Shown: positions 27,701 to 40,832 of the stretch, piece after piece | Layout: the number at the start of each line of letters is the position of its first letter | How positions within the stretch are numbered: the first letter of the stretch is position 1 | Source: Tetrahymena thermophila SB210 | Lineage: Eukaryota > Ciliophora > Oligohymenophorea > Hymenostomatida > Tetrahymenidae | Assembly (NCBI RefSeq): GCF_000189635.1 | Contig: NW_002476463.1 | Coordinates: 1,240,001-1,304,000, forward strand | Direction of reading: 5' to 3' | DNA: 64,000 bases | The notes under the pieces: model-generated | What the model saw: the letters and a program-made list of their open reading frames with translations, nothing else | What the model was told of the DNA's origin: nothing | Database searches by the model: none | Position numbers and translations under genes: made by a program

Positions 27701-27937
27701 GTAGAATTGATCGAGCTGCTTTTGAATTTCTTACTGCTTTTCATACTGATATAAAGGCAACACCTAAAATACAGAATCTAAAAAATCAACATTTCTTAAT
27801 CCATCACTATTAAATCTATAATCTTATGCTACAACACATTTCTAAATAAAACCATCTGCAGATAAATAGCTGTTCTCTTACTAGAATATTTTCAAACTAA
27901 CCAAACTACCATAATGAAGATGCGTTCTATTTCTCAT
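15751..27937 (-). CDS. IP3-receptor / ryanodine-receptor superfamily calcium-release channel
   Basis: One intron-rich gene of about 12.2 kb, ATG 27937-27935 to TGA 15753-15751, probably over 3,000 residues. The N terminus (LHYGSLVSLKIF, CVVAQDYRF, VFQVLPLYQYEKQQ, YGEKFQLQHYRSKKYLCL) matches the IP3-receptor suppressor/MIR region. Near 26280-26180 is a MIR-like block, LWKIEAP...KIRLKNIRNGMYLAIVQEN. The armadillo/RIH region includes SLCSGRNYN near 23950 and the region ending SETWFVH near 22370. Near 16200-17250 lie the membrane helices, and after the last helix come ICFICGQKRDYLDRK and HVNEDHNRMNYIFFIMY, the zinc-like Cys/His hallmark of the family, then NWFPILDF. The pore loop reads CFLFIFDMTFKNNAGY and lacks the usual GGGxGD filter. 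Many introns are about 50-150 bp; longer ones lie at about 24106-24506 and 26640-27065. Related channels (CRCs) are known in Paramecium. Confidence 0.9.
24106..24506 (-). other. Long intron of the calcium-channel gene
   Basis: The frame joins phase 1 from ...KLVCEKEKNQK to EIENLIILTDTDRKTL only if this stretch is removed. Donor GTTAGC lies at the high-coordinate end and an AG precedes AAATAGAAAATC. TGA interrupts the intervening DNA. Confidence 0.6.
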
Positions 27938-29543
27938 TATAGTTTTTATATCTCCTATATATGATCTAGCTAGCTACCTTTATTTATATATATTAATTAA
28001 TTATTTTTTGAATTATAAAAATATTTTGGCAGATTCTTTTGAATTTATTATAAATTTATTAATTAATTAAAATTTGAAATCTTTTACTAATTGCTTTTTA
28101 ATTTCTAAATTTTAAAAGCTTTATTATGTGGTTCTCATTCTACGACCTAATTCAATAAAAAAATGAATATAGATATAAATAAGTCAATTTTAAATGATAT
28201 TTTTTTAGCTCGTTTGCATTTAATTTCTAAATGAGAAACCTAAGAAGTTAGAATTATCAACATTCATTAAGTTAATCTAAAGTTTTATACTACTTTATAA
28301 TTATTAAATTTGTTGAAAATTAGAAATTAAATTATTAAAACAGGGTAATTTATATCCAAAGTTTAAAATTAAACTATTTTATAATAAAATTACATTTTTT
28401 ATCAATAAATAATTCAAAATGTAATTTCTTTGTTTATTTTGATATTTTTTTTTAATTAAATATAAATAGACAAAAATAATGATAAATGAGTGTTTTATGC
28501 TTTTTCAAGTATATCTTTATGAAATCCAAATTTAATTATTATGTATGTTATTTGCTACTTTTATAAATTGTTTTTTTTTTTGTAATTATGAAATCAATTT
28601 CAACCTTATTATTGTAATAATTAATTAATAAAATAGATTTAAATATTAGTTATTATATAATTTATTTTGATTTGTTTATTAGTAAGATAAAATGTTTGAA
28701 CAAAATTTAAACATAAAAAGAGAAATCAAATGGTTTTTATATTAATAAATCTAAATTTAGTATGAATTTTATTTTTTATAAGTGTGGAATTGATAATTAA
28801 TGCTAAAGGACACAAAAAACAAACATAAAATTTTAATAATATTTGTTATTTATAAATTTGAAGAAAAATATTAAAGCTTTTTTAAACAAAAATTTATTTT
28901 GATTTTATTTTTTATTCTATTAAATGAATTAATTTATTTTTATTCTATTGAAAAAATAATTATTTTTATTTGTATTATTAAATAAATAATGCAAGCAAAT
29001 ATGTTTATTTTTTATTGGCTTAATTATGATGAAAATATAAACAGTAATTGTCTTTTATATTTTTAGTGAGTGAAGTAGCTAAAATTTATTATGGTGCTTT
29101 TATCTTTTAATTTTCTAAAACGAGAATAACTTTAAAATAAAATAAATGATCCGGTTTATCTACTTTGAGATAGTGTTTCTTCTAGAATAAAAAAAATAAA
29201 ATTAATATTAAGAATCAACTCATTTGATATGGGGTAAACTATATAAAATACAAGATTAATTATTAATCATTGCTATTTATTTACAACAAAACAATAAATT
29301 TTGGTGTATCAATCTGTTGGAAAATAAATAAACTTTATTAAGAGAATTCAATTATAAAAAGAAATTAGATTAATTAAAATCATAAAGCTAGTGCTAAAAA
29401 TTTCAATAATAGTAATTTATTGAGATGATTAATTAACCCTTAAAATAATAGGTTATCTACATTCAAATTAAATTAAAAAAAATAATTTATAAGCAAATTC
29501 ATTAGAAATTGTAAAAAATTTAAGAAATAATAAAGTAGAAGAA
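27938..29543. other. Intergenic spacer between divergent genes
   Basis: About 1.6 kb, A+T-rich, between the 5' ends of the calcium-channel gene (-) and a membrane-protein gene (+). It should hold both promoters. No coding or RNA signal seen. Confidence 0.5.
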
Positions 29544-32009
29544 ATGAATTCTCTTACTAATTTTATTAAATTTGCTGATATTTATGGATAGAGAGTTCAA
29601 ATGAACTTTTCAAAGTAGCCAATATATAAAACAGTATATGGAGGTTTAATTACCTTGATTATAGGCGGTTGTTTTATAGCAGGTTGTTACTTTTTTGGAT
29701 GCATACTTTTTAATAGGCTTAATCCTTCAGTCATTACTTCAGAAAGATCTGTTACGTCTGCTGCTAGAATAAATATCACTGAATCTAATATCGTTGCAAT
29801 GTTTGGTGTTTCTAATGGTGCATCCTAGATCTGGTCAGATCCAACTATATTTAGAGTGTATGCTGTCTAACAAATTATGCAGATAACAAACAGCACAGAT
29901 TCAGGTTTGTAACTTAGATAATTAATTTCTTACAACAAAACTATGAAAACGTGTGATGAAACAGATATAGGAATATCTGAAGTCAAGCCATATTTTAATG
30001 AACTAAACTTAACTAATTTATACTGCTTTGAGTAAGGCTAAGATATCTTCATGGAAGGAGATTTCGATGCTTAAAGATTTGCCTAAGTGTTTGTGTATGT
30101 AGAGAAATGCTCAAATGGGACTGTACCGAATGTTGTATGTAAGCCTATAGATGTTATTAACTAGAAATTGCAGCTTAGCAAAATATAGATGTACTTGTCT
30201 AATACTATAGTTGATCCTTTGAATTTTGAGGAACCTTTTTCTTCTAAAGGCATGAATCTATATACACAAACGTCTTCAAATTTTCCAAAAGAAGTTCAAC
30301 TTTACTTCACAAATTAATATATTTAAGATGATGTTGGCTTTATGTTTAGCTAAGTAGAAGAAAAACACAGCTTTGTATATACAATATAGCAAGAAACTAC
30401 TTTTTTTAGTAATTACAATGTGCTTGTTCGTGTTTTGATGAGACTACAAAAGCAAAAAGAAAATCTTATGTAAAGGAGATACTAGAAATTTTAGGATGTT
30501 GTTGCTTAGATTGGAGGTCTCATGAAATTGCTGACTACAATTGGCTCAATAATTACTTATCGCTTTACATAGCTATACTTATTTAAAGCTATAGGTGATG
30601 AGATATTAATCTATGATGATGCTAACATTTAGAAAACTAAAATGGAAAAAAATAACACTTCAAAATCTAAAAAGAAGAAAAACAGTGATATTAAATATAA
30701 AGTGAATTCTTCTTAGGAAAATGTAGATAAAATCAAAAGTCCTACTAGTAATAAGTCATAAGAAACTAATAATTAAAAAAATAATAATTAAGAAGGTCAG
30801 TAGTAACTAGATGGTTTTACTTCTAAAATTTACAATTTAGAGCAAAAGAAAAGTAAATTTGAAAAAACTGCTTCGTTTGAATTATCTAATTCGCCAAAAA
30901 ATCAATTAGAAAAATCAAAATTTTAACTGACAATAATTTAATCTCAGAAATTTTTCAAGGTAATTTAAAATAGCATTTAATACAATTTTATTGATTACTT
31001 TAAGTAGTTGTTTGCAAAAGTGTTGCAAACAAATGACTTCAGAGCAAAGCTAGTCCAAAAGGGTATGTAGATAATAGAATAGCAGCTTGATATTGTCTAT
31101 GTTATAAATAAGCTAAACGAAATAGATAAGCTCAAGACAGTTATTTTCAATAGAGATTAGTTAAAAATATTTGATTGTATTCCTAAGCCTATAATTTCTG
31201 ATGATTACTTATTCAGTGATCAATTAAATATTTCTCCCCCAAAAAATTAAAATAGAGAAAGATAAGATAGTGTGTAGTCTACACAGATGCCGCATGGTAA
31301 AGATAATATGGTCTACTACAACATTTAAAAAGCAAAAAGTGAAGAATAAAAAATACAAGATGCCATTTATGGGCTCTAAAATATACTGAATAGCCAGCAA
31401 CTGACAAAAATTGATAAGAAACTTTTATAAATAATTGATCCAAAACTACTTTAGAATTATTAGCCTGATAAATATAATGTGGCGTAAGATCAAAATAGAT
31501 TAGAAAATAGCTCCAGGTATTAAGATGATTCCGTTTTTGAGTCTCATAATCATGTTTTGCAAAAGCTAAATAACTCTAACTAAATGGCCAATGAGCAATT
31601 AAAGATTAAAAAATACCTAAGTGAGAGTTTAAGCCGTTTTTCCCCAGTGTCATAATAAGCTAAAAATATATCTATTTAATAAGATTCTAAAATCATACAG
31701 CCATCTTAATTTATTTAAGATTCAATAAAGCAATCCTCTGTTTTCAGTGATGATTAAAGTATTAAATTAAACTGTGAATCTAGGATTGATGAATAAATTA
31801 ATTGCTTAGACATAGAATCTTCCGAGAGAAGACACTTAAATGTAAATGCAAGCTAATATAACCCATATCTTCAAATATAGGCAACAACTCTTGAATCTAT
31901 AGCCCAAAAATCCAAACGCACTAAGAAGATTAAGTAAATTTTATTTTTCTGTTTATATTCTCAAATAATTTTTAAAATAAAAAGAAAGCCAGATAACACT
32001 AATAAGTGA
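29544..32009 (+). CDS. Two-pass membrane protein, ciliate-type family (copy A)
   Basis: Single exon of 822 codons read with TAA/TAG as Gln. It starts MNSLTNFIKFADIYGQRVQM. Residues about 35-56 form a first membrane helix (LITLIIGGCFIAGCYFFGCI) just after a YKTVYGG turn. An extracytoplasmic domain of about 265 residues carries cysteines and N-glycosylation sites. A second helix follows GGLMKLLTTIGSIITYRF at about 323-345. The remaining 470 residues are Gln/Asn/Lys-rich with short helices (QLDIVYVINKLNEIDKLKTV), presumably cytoplasmic. A paralogue (43691-46111) shares this whole plan. I do not recognise a named family; the FADIYGQ...YKT..GG start and two-helix layout distantly recall ERGIC/Erv41-Erv46 cargo receptors, which is only a guess. 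The last 30 codons may include an unspliced 3' intron. Confidence 0.8.
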
Positions 32010-32893
32010 TCTACAAATTAACTTAACTATTTATTGTAAATGGAAAAATAAATAAAGAAATAGATTTTTTTAAAAAATAAACCTTAAATTCAATAAAATT
32101 TATGTTTTTGATTAGTAAAAAACGTTTTTTTTCTTGTTATAATTTGTAGAATGTTAAATATTTCAATCATTAATATTCAAATAACTAAGTTAGTAATAAT
32201 TTGCGTTTTTTAAACATTACTATAATAATAAATAAAAGTTAATTAACAACCTAATTTATAATTACAAATAAAAAAAAAACTTAATAATCACAATGAAGTT
32301 AGTGATTAGAAAGTAGATAAATTTTCAAATTAAGAATATATCTAAATTCATACAGATCGAATTAAATAAGTGTAAATAAAAATTTCAAACATTTAACTTT
32401 ATTCAAATTTTATTTATAAATTAATTATCATAATTTTTTCTTTAAACAAATTAATTACATCATCAAATTTATTTTTCAATCTACATTTCTACTTCAAAAA
32501 AAAGCTTTTTTTAATTTCTTATTTCTTAAATAAGGTTTAACTTGAAATAAAGAAAATTTTTAAATCTACTTTATTATACATCATAATATCTCGCTCTAAT
32601 CTCAAAAGCTCTAAAATTCTCATTATATTTTTTAATATAATACCACTCATAACTATAAACCTTTCAGCTATCATTAATTTATAAAAAATTACATTATATG
32701 TATCGATATTAATCAGAATATTTTTTAGAAGTTATATATATATCTAATTTTAATAAGTAATTTTATTATTTTAAAATATTGATATCTTAATTATTACAAA
32801 AATGCAAAAAATATAAGCCTTTAACTAATCCTTATTATTATGAGTTGAAAATGAATGACTTAATTTTTACGATGTTTATAAATGTAATTAGTA
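32010..32893. other. Intergenic spacer
   Basis: A+T-rich DNA upstream of the tRNA gene; no coding frame supported. Confidence 0.5.
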
Positions 32894-32967
32894 GCTCGAT
32901 TAGCTCAGCTGGTTAGAGCATGCGGCTGTTAACCGCAAGGTCGTAGGTTCGATCCCTACATCGAGCG
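32894..32967 (+). tRNA. tRNA-Asn (GTT)
   Basis: A full cloverleaf is visible. The acceptor GCTCGAT pairs with ATCGAGC; the D arm is GCTC..GAGC; the anticodon stem TGCGG/CCGCA encloses loop CTGTTAA with anticodon GTT; the T arm is GTAGG TTCGATC CCTAC; the discriminator base is G. There is no intron. The A box (TAGCTCAGCTGG) and B box (GGTTCGATCC) are intact, and a T run follows directly. It reads the AAC/AAT codons that are very common in the Asn-rich genes here. Confidence 0.97.
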
Positions 32968-33785
32968 CTTTTTTTTAATTATAAATTTGGGGAAAAAAAA
33001 ATATTTGCTTATTAGAATTAACTTAAATAATCTTAATCAATAAACTAAGAAATATAGTAACTAAATAAGTGTTTATTGAAGAAATTTCATATTATTTTTA
33101 ATGTAAGACACAAGTAATGCAAAATACATGTTTCATATCTAAATAAGTAAGAAACACAAATTTACATATTTTATTTGGTTTTTTGGTATTAAACAATGAA
33201 AATTCATTCGTATTTTTAAACAATTTTTTTTTTAAATGATCAAATAATTACTTTATTTTTTTTTTAAAAATATCAAGCTAAATAAATAAGAAAATAGTCT
33301 TGATCAGAAAAAATAACCTAGATACACGAACTTCTTGTGCTATAATAAAGTTACAATAAAATCAAAGTAATTTATAAGCATTAGATATTAATTAAAGTTA
33401 TAATGTAATTTTTATTTTAAAAAAAAATTTAGTTGGTTATTGTTTTACTATCTTAAAAAAAAAACTTATGAGGTCTTATATATATTTATTTAGAAGAAAA
33501 CCATAAAAGATATTGAAATCTATTTCAATTTAATAATTATCTGGTATATTTCATGTGAGAGTGTAAATAAATAGATTGATAATTTATATAAAAATCAAAA
33601 TTTTAAAATAGAGTTATAGTTTTATTATAAATTTATAATTTGAATTATATTTTTAAATAGCTTCGAATGGTCTTTGTTAGCTAATCTATTTCCTTCTTAT
33701 ATTTGAAAAACATAGAAAAATTGTTTGTAGATTTAAAAATTAGATAAAATAAGTAGACTTAATTAATTAATCAATTAAAAAGAAA
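32968..33785. other. Intergenic spacer
   Basis: A+T-rich spacer between the tRNA and a long plus-strand gene; nothing further seen beyond the T run. Confidence 0.5.
32969..32976 (+). terminator. RNA polymerase III terminator (T run)
   Basis: An eight-base T run begins two bases after the tRNA discriminator base, the normal Pol III stop. Confidence 0.8.
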
Positions 33786-36700
33786 ATGTTGAAATCTTTA
33801 TTTTATTAAATTAGCTAAGTATTATTTTCTGATGGTTTAAAGAATGTATGGATAATACTCCTAAGTGTCAGTAATAACATATCATTAATTTATTACATTG
33901 CTTGCTTAGAGAATAGGGATTTTTCTAAAGGAGGTTTGTTCTTCGTGTACATGTGTGTGCCAATAATAAATACATTTTATTCTTTAATTATGTTCTGCTT
34001 AAATTTAATTATCACTTTAAAAAAGGACTTTGCTTCCTTTTAAAATTGCAGAAGCATCACAATAAAATAAGCTTTACTACTTGTTAAATGCATTCTATCA
34101 AATATTATTTGGGCTATTATAAATGCTTTGCTAATTGAATTGAGATTGGTTGAGCTTATATCTTAATTTGCAATCTATAGCAAACATAGTATAACAATAA
34201 ACAGGTAGAAAATATACAATTTTTACAAATAAAATAAATAATTTTATAATAATTTTAAAAAAAAGGGATTTAGAAAAATATTTATTGGATAATAACCTTT
34301 GGGAACATAAATAAGATTTATATGTTAATAATACTAATTAGTAGAACATAGATACAGATATTATATAATTAGAGATATGTGAGACTGAAAACCAGTTTTT
34401 ACCAACTCAGTAAGATCAAAAATTAGAAAGTGTACAGAGCAGAAAAATGATATTTAATTAAAATTTATAGTCTTAAAATGCGAATGCTAGAAATAAATAA
34501 GGAAAGTAATAAAAAAATTCTATCCTAATAGCTAAGCAAGATGGGACTAGTTCTATTAATAGAGATTTTATATATTTTAATAAGTAAAAACTACAAAAAA
34601 TAGATATTTAGTAAACCTAAAATAAATTAACTGAGGATATTATCTTCCATTAAAGCCAGGAATTCAGTTTGAAAGATATTTTTACAAATTAAATATTTAA
34701 GCTGAGTTTGTAAATATAGCTAAAAATCAATGTAATATTCAGATCGATACCATTTATTGCAATTTTAATAATTGTAGAAAATTAATTTTTGCATCTTTAA
34801 ACATTTTGGTTAAACATTTTTGTTGTTATTTAGTGGATTTATGATAGCTTTGATAAATAATTAATATTAAAAATAAACTAAATAATTTAAAAATTGCTTG
34901 AAATCAATTAAAAGGGATTTTTAATTAAGAACTAGCTTAATGCATTAGACCTACCATCATAAGTTTGCTTATTAAATTCAGATATTTTTTACAAATTTAC
35001 TAAATTAAAAAATGCTAAATAATATGAAAGAGTCACAGATTTATAAATTATATTTAATGAAAAAGAAAAAATACTTAATTTTGATGATTTTGATACCAAA
35101 ATGTTTATTTTAGGCGACAAATTAAATAATTTAATAAAATTATAGCTCATTTGTAGGTATCAATTAAATTTAATAAAATTTTTTTAACATTTTAATTTAA
35201 AAGTTAAAAATTAGATAAATAAGATTATTCGTCAGTGATAGATGTTGCATCTACCATTTTGAACAGTTTTTTAAATTTAAAAGAATGTACACTTATTATT
35301 GAGTAAAATATGTTTGAATTGTGTTCAATTTTAATTAAAAGCTTTTCAAAAATTACTATAAAGGGATTTGTAACTATCTGATTAATAAATTGAGTTATTT
35401 AGATTTTCTAAAACTTAATAATCTCTTGAATCAATAATGATAGCATTTAAGAATTATTTCTAATACCTTGATTTAAACAAAGATTAATATGAACGAATTT
35501 TAGATGATTTAAACCCAGACATCCTTTTTAATGAACATTTAACTAAGTCTCTAAAGTACTTAAATGAAATTAACTACTTCACATAAGAAATTCCGATTGA
35601 TTTCTTGGATATAAAACTTAAAAAGAATCACTTATCAGAATAAGAACAAATTTAAATGACAGCAATTTTAGAAACTAGGCCTATAAAGAATGGAAAACTA
35701 AATTTAAACACACAAAACAAATAAGCATATTTTAGTTTCTTAGATACCTTAAAAAAGTTTAAATAGTACAACTTTTTTTTGCTTCTCAATAATGAGTAAA
35801 TTTTAGCAAAAATTAAACACAAAAATACAAAAAAATTTCAGCTTGCATTTAATTTAAAAAAATAATTTCTACTTGCCAAATTTAATTTTTAAATACATAT
35901 TTTGGTTTAATTTAAAAAAGAAAAATTATAGAAAATATAAATTTTGTTTTAATTTTTTAATATTTATTATGTTTTTTTCTTTTTTTAGTTAAATCAAGAC
36001 ATGCATATTCAATAAATGAAATAAGTTTTTTAAATATTTATTTTAATTTAAACAGAGCTAATTTTTTTAAGTGAAATTTACAAAAAATGATATTTTATTT
36101 TATTTAAATTAGAAAGGATTGCATTGCTTTTATAGATTAAGATGTTATAGATTTTGATAAATTGATTAATAGATTTGAATTATCTTTAAATCATATGAAA
36201 ATAAACTCAAGTTTGTTAGGAATATTTATTAAAAACATAGAAAAATTAAATCAAGTATAAAATATTTAGATTAATTTAGAGTAAATAAATTGAAAACTTA
36301 TATCAATTGAGATTAATTTTAATATTTAAATAAAGAAATTTAGGGATGTCTAGTAAGAATTTTGAGTCTATCATGAAGTTAATTTTAAAAAATAAATACA
36401 GAAAAAAAATAAAACTGAATTTGAGGTAAACAAGAAATCTTTATTAATAGATGTTTTATGAAATATCATTTTTAAAGTTAAAATAATTAGAGGAGTAGCT
36501 CGTTAAAGGTATTATCTGACTCGCTTAAAGATTGTGTATCATTAGAAGAGTTTGATTTCTAGTTCAGGTATAAATTAAAAAGAAAAAAATAAATTTAAAA
36601 TTACTTTTAAAAAAAAAACGCAGCAATAACAATTTGAGCTAAAAAGATTTTCTGAAAACTTTTTCTTAAAGCATTTCAAAATTATTTTTATTGAAATCAC

Positions 36701-39300
36701 TGAGCCTAGAATTTAAGTAAATAATTACAAACAATCACGAGAATTAGAATAAAATTATATAAAGGGATTGTCATATTTCTCAATACGAAGCAATTCCTTT
36801 TTTCACCAGTTTAAAAGATATCAAGAATTTAAATCACTTAAATTTGAACTTGAAGTAATTTTTTGTGTTTAAATTTTTACTAATCTTAAAAAAAGCTCTA
36901 AAAAAACAAATTGACTACAAATTTCTTTGTTTACTTTCAATTGATTTAAAATAAATATAAATTATATCTATATATATGTTAAAAAAAGAAATAATCAGAT
37001 TGATAAGTAAGTTTTCAGTGAATTTTAATGGTGTGTTGCAATTGATTAAAATTCAAAGTTGCAAAGTTCTAGATATTTAGGAAGTTTTCTTTCTAATTAA
37101 AATTTGACGACTTTAAATCTTAATCTAGAGTAATTCATCAATACACAAATTTTATATTTACATAAATAAATCTAATAAAGTAATGTTGAATTGAGGAGTT
37201 AAGGATTATAGCTTATAAGTTAAGGTATTATGCAATAATTTAATTTACTGGAGCTAATCTTTAGTGTTAGGTATTTATTTACTTATATTACATTTATTTA
37301 TATAATTATAAAAAATGAAAAATAAATTTTGCTTAAAAATAGTGAAAATAAAATTAAAAAAGAAGGCTTAGTATCACTGTATCTCAGTTTAAAATGTTTA
37401 ACCTTAATAAATAATTTAACTTTAATTTGCAACAAGTAAGTAATTTTAATTTGAATTATCTAATTTTAACACTTTTATAGAATAAAAACCAAAAAGTCTT
37501 CTCAATAAATTGCTTAAAAGGTAAAACTTAGTGATATAAAAAGAGAGGAAATTTTAAAAATAAAATAAACTGAAAGAAATTAAAGATTAAAAATAATTAG
37601 AGAAGCTAATTAATTAACAGAAAATGTTAGCCTCAGCATAATTAAAAACATAGATAAAGTAGATAACAAAAGCAAATAAAATACCTTAAACTTCATAAAT
37701 AATTATTTAGAAGATTACTAAAACGAATCTTCTTATAAACAGATTGAATAATTAACCTCAAATAAATAAAATTCTTAATTGAAAAAAGCAAGCTAATAGT
37801 TTGAAACAGAAAAAATCAACAAAAATTTAGTAAACTTTTTCATTTAAAATAATTAAATAATTTTTTTTAATTTAAAATTAGTCAAAATAATTTATTAAGT
37901 ACAGTAAACAAAACTCAATTATTTTAAATAATGAAAACTGTTTTGATTTAGAAAATAAAATAAAATACATCTAAAATAATGAACCAAAGAATTGTAATTC
38001 TAAATAACTTTTTAAGAAAAAATAATCAAGCATGCAGAGTCTTCAATTAAAAAATAAATAAAATACTATATAAAGTTAAATTTAAAACAGCTTTAATTTG
38101 GATGTAACGTTTAATCAAAATCAAAAATTAAACTATTCTTTACAAAGATGTAAATTAATAAATTTATTGTAGAGTTTTACATTATTTAATTTAATTATAG
38201 TAACATAAAGTAGAAAAAAGCAGTCTTCATTCTAAACTTTGTGTGAATCTTTAATAAAATTAACAAAATTAACTAGAATTTGCTTATCATTTGAGTAATA
38301 AAATAGTTATTTGTAGAAATTAATTTAATAATTATTTGTATTTTTCAACTTTTAGGAACAATAATACCATTTCAGAAGGACTCATATAAATATGCTACTC
38401 CTTTGACTACCTACCTTAGATGAAAATACTTATCCTAAACTTTGGCTAAAATTTTATCTAGTCAGATGGCTTTTACAAATTAGCTGAATCGTTGGAGTTT
38501 CTCTCATAATTAGAGGAGCTAAAAGTCGATTTTAAGTAATAATTTAAAATTGTTGATAATAATTAAGAAATTTTAATTCATTTTGTATAGCTGCAATTAA
38601 ATCGATGATTTCGGGTTGGTCTGCTTCTCTAATATGATAAAAAGGTTTTCTAGATAATTGGCAATATTCCATTTAAATTTAGAGTAAGTTGCATTTTTTT
38701 ATTAAAATTTCATACTAAAAAATTTTTATTAGATCAAATAAAATTGAATCACTTTTAAGTATTGATTATTTTAGTAAAAAATTTCTAAAGCATCTCAGAG
38801 TTTAAGACTTTAAACTTGTTGTCTTGTAAAATTATTTAAAATTCGAAGATAAAAATAAAATTATTTATAATAATAACAGAGATAATCCAATCTGCCTTAC
38901 AGAAAAATATTCAAATAATAACGATACCTAAAATAAAAACACAGGATCTGAATAAGCAGATACAATCAAAAGTTCAAATAATTTACATAATAAATAATAA
39001 GAATTTAGAAATATTTAAAGGATAAGTGAATTATATCCTTATAGTTTCTTAATTGAACATAAATATTTTAATAAATGAAATATTTTTACAACTTTTAATT
39101 TATATTTGAAAATTGAAGTATCTAAACAGATAATCAAATAACTTAACAAAAATGTATCATTCATATGATACTATTCTATGATCAATAGTATGATAGTGGT
39201 AAAATATAATATTTAGACAAATATTTAAATGTAGAAGCAATTAAATAAGTGCTTTAATAATTTTAAACTAGCCACATTTTATTTTTAAAAATAAATTGAG
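33786..39300 (+). CDS. Multi-pass membrane protein with ciliate leucine-rich repeats; possible degenerate P-type-ATPase-like segment
   Basis: Many short exons read in one direction. The first (from 33786, MLKSLFYQISQVLFSDG) carries about four hydrophobic helices; removing an intron at about 34207-34264 continues in frame. Near 34730-34860 come two more helices. They are followed by KGFLIKNQLNALD and VCLLNSDIFYKFTKLKN, laid out like the stalk and phosphorylation site of P-type ATPases (KGxxxRxxxAxExLGxVxxxxSDKTGTLT) but without DKTGT. From about 36480 on, exons encode leucine-rich repeats of the ciliate type: SDSLKDCVSLEEFDFQFR, NQNLTTLNLNLE, IKKEGLVSLYLSLKCLTL, LAESLEFLSQLEELKVDF and IDDFGLVCFSNMIKRF. 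A TGA at 39078 may be the end, or a spliced exon at about 39128-39300 may follow. I infer one gene from matching phases; two adjacent genes are possible. An inactive ATPase relative is only a hypothesis. Confidence 0.55.
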
Positions 39301-39526
39301 CCTTTTTGAAAATAATTTAAAAAATAAAAAAAAGTTCTAAAAATGATAAATTTTATTGATTGTATCAAATTAAATTTATTTAAATTTTACTTCTTTATTC
39401 ATTTGAAAATTAAAAGTGCGAAATAATTTTATTTTCTTTGAAATTAATAATAAAATCTTTTTATTTTTATTTTTTAAAGAAGTAATTAAAAATAATTTTA
39501 TTATTAATTTATTATTTGCTTTACCT

Positions 39527-39657
39527 AAAATATTGCATTTTGCTAAATATTTTATTTGTTTATTAAATGGTAAATTACCTTAGAAATATAACTATTAATT
39601 TAAAATATTGCATTTTGCAAAATATTTTATTGTTTATTAAAATAGTAAATTACCTTA
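39527..39657. repeat. Two-copy direct repeat of about 56 bp
   Basis: The block starting AAAATATTGCATTTTGC and ending AAATTACCTTA occurs at about 39527-39582 and again at 39602-39657 with few differences, a 75-bp period. It looks like a local tandem duplication in non-coding DNA. Confidence 0.8.
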
Positions 39658-39824
39658 TTACAAATGATAGATATATTTCTTTCTTTTTTTAGCTTATTAA
39701 TATCTTAGTCAATTATTTGAAAAAGTATAAATTTATTTATTTCTTCATTTTGTTTTTAATGAAATTTTAAAAAATATTTTTTACAACTAAATATTAAAAA
39801 TTAGTATTTTTCTTTATTTTTAGA

Positions 39825-40205
39825 GTAATTTTAAAAGCTGGTTAAGCTCCAAAAATATTTATATAGAGGTATCAGATTTTGTAGGAAAAAAAATTTTGAT
39901 TATTTTATTCCCATAAAAAATATAAAAAGAGGATTGAGAAATAAATACATCATAAATAAATTTAATTACTTTTGTAAAAATAGATATTGAAAACTTTATT
40001 GGAGAAAATTAAGCTTATTTCTTATTTATTAAAATGTAAAGTTTTTGTATCGATCCAGAAATAATTAAAGAATAAAAATAAAAGTTGTAAGTGTTTTCTA
40101 AATCATTTTAAAATGAAAAGAAAAATTTAGTTACCATTGAAATAAAAATTGCAAGTATGATTTCCTTTCTTTTGAGTGATATTAAAATTAATTGCGGTAT
40201 AACTA
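39825..40205 (+). other. Exon-like fragments of unknown status
   Basis: Short open stretches on the plus strand look coding. They start with SNFKSWLSSKNIYIEVSDFV after an AG at about 39823, then IDIENFIGENQAYFLFIK near 39980, then KNLVTIEIKIASMISFLLSD near 40130; GT-like bases follow two of them. There is no ATG. They may be further 3' exons of the leucine-rich-repeat gene upstream or remains of a lost gene. Confidence 0.3.
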
Positions 40206-40832
40206 AATTTATAAAAATTAAATTAATTGTATTCTTTTATATTTATCCAAGCTAAAAATCAAAAACTAAAATAAGAAATTTTAAATAGAAAAATTTAATC
40301 AATTAAAATCGTCAAGCCAAGCAAAGTCGTCAGTCAGTCAACTATTAACATTAATGTTTTTTTTCCAGTTCTAAAAAAGTAAAAAAATAAGCAAATTGTA
40401 ATCTTAGTTACTCTGAAAATCTTCACAATAAAATTTTTTATATTTCTTGTACTATGATTTCCATATTTATACTAAAGAATTTGCAAAATTATAAGTTATT
40501 TGCATTTAAACAATCTAGTATTATTACGTCAATAACAAATATTAATTTTTTCTTCTTTTAATATTTTCAAATATTGCTTTCTCACTTTGATTTAATTAGT
40601 CAAAAATATAGGCAAACGTTTACAATTACATTTAAATTTTAATTTGTTGGATAGATTTTATAAATTATGATATTATATGATATGAATCATTGTTTCTTTC
40701 TTTCAATCGTTTTGTTACATTGTTTAGAATATAAAATATGTTAAAACTATTTTTATTATATGAGAATTAATAATATAGAGTAAATATATTTATTGAATTC
40801 TTGTGCTCGCTTTTTTAAATTAGATAGATTTC

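Noticed and set aside
39161-39196. Hairpin ATACTATT...AATAGTAT
   Set aside because: Only eight base pairs of stem, inside a likely exon; expected by chance in A+T-rich DNA.
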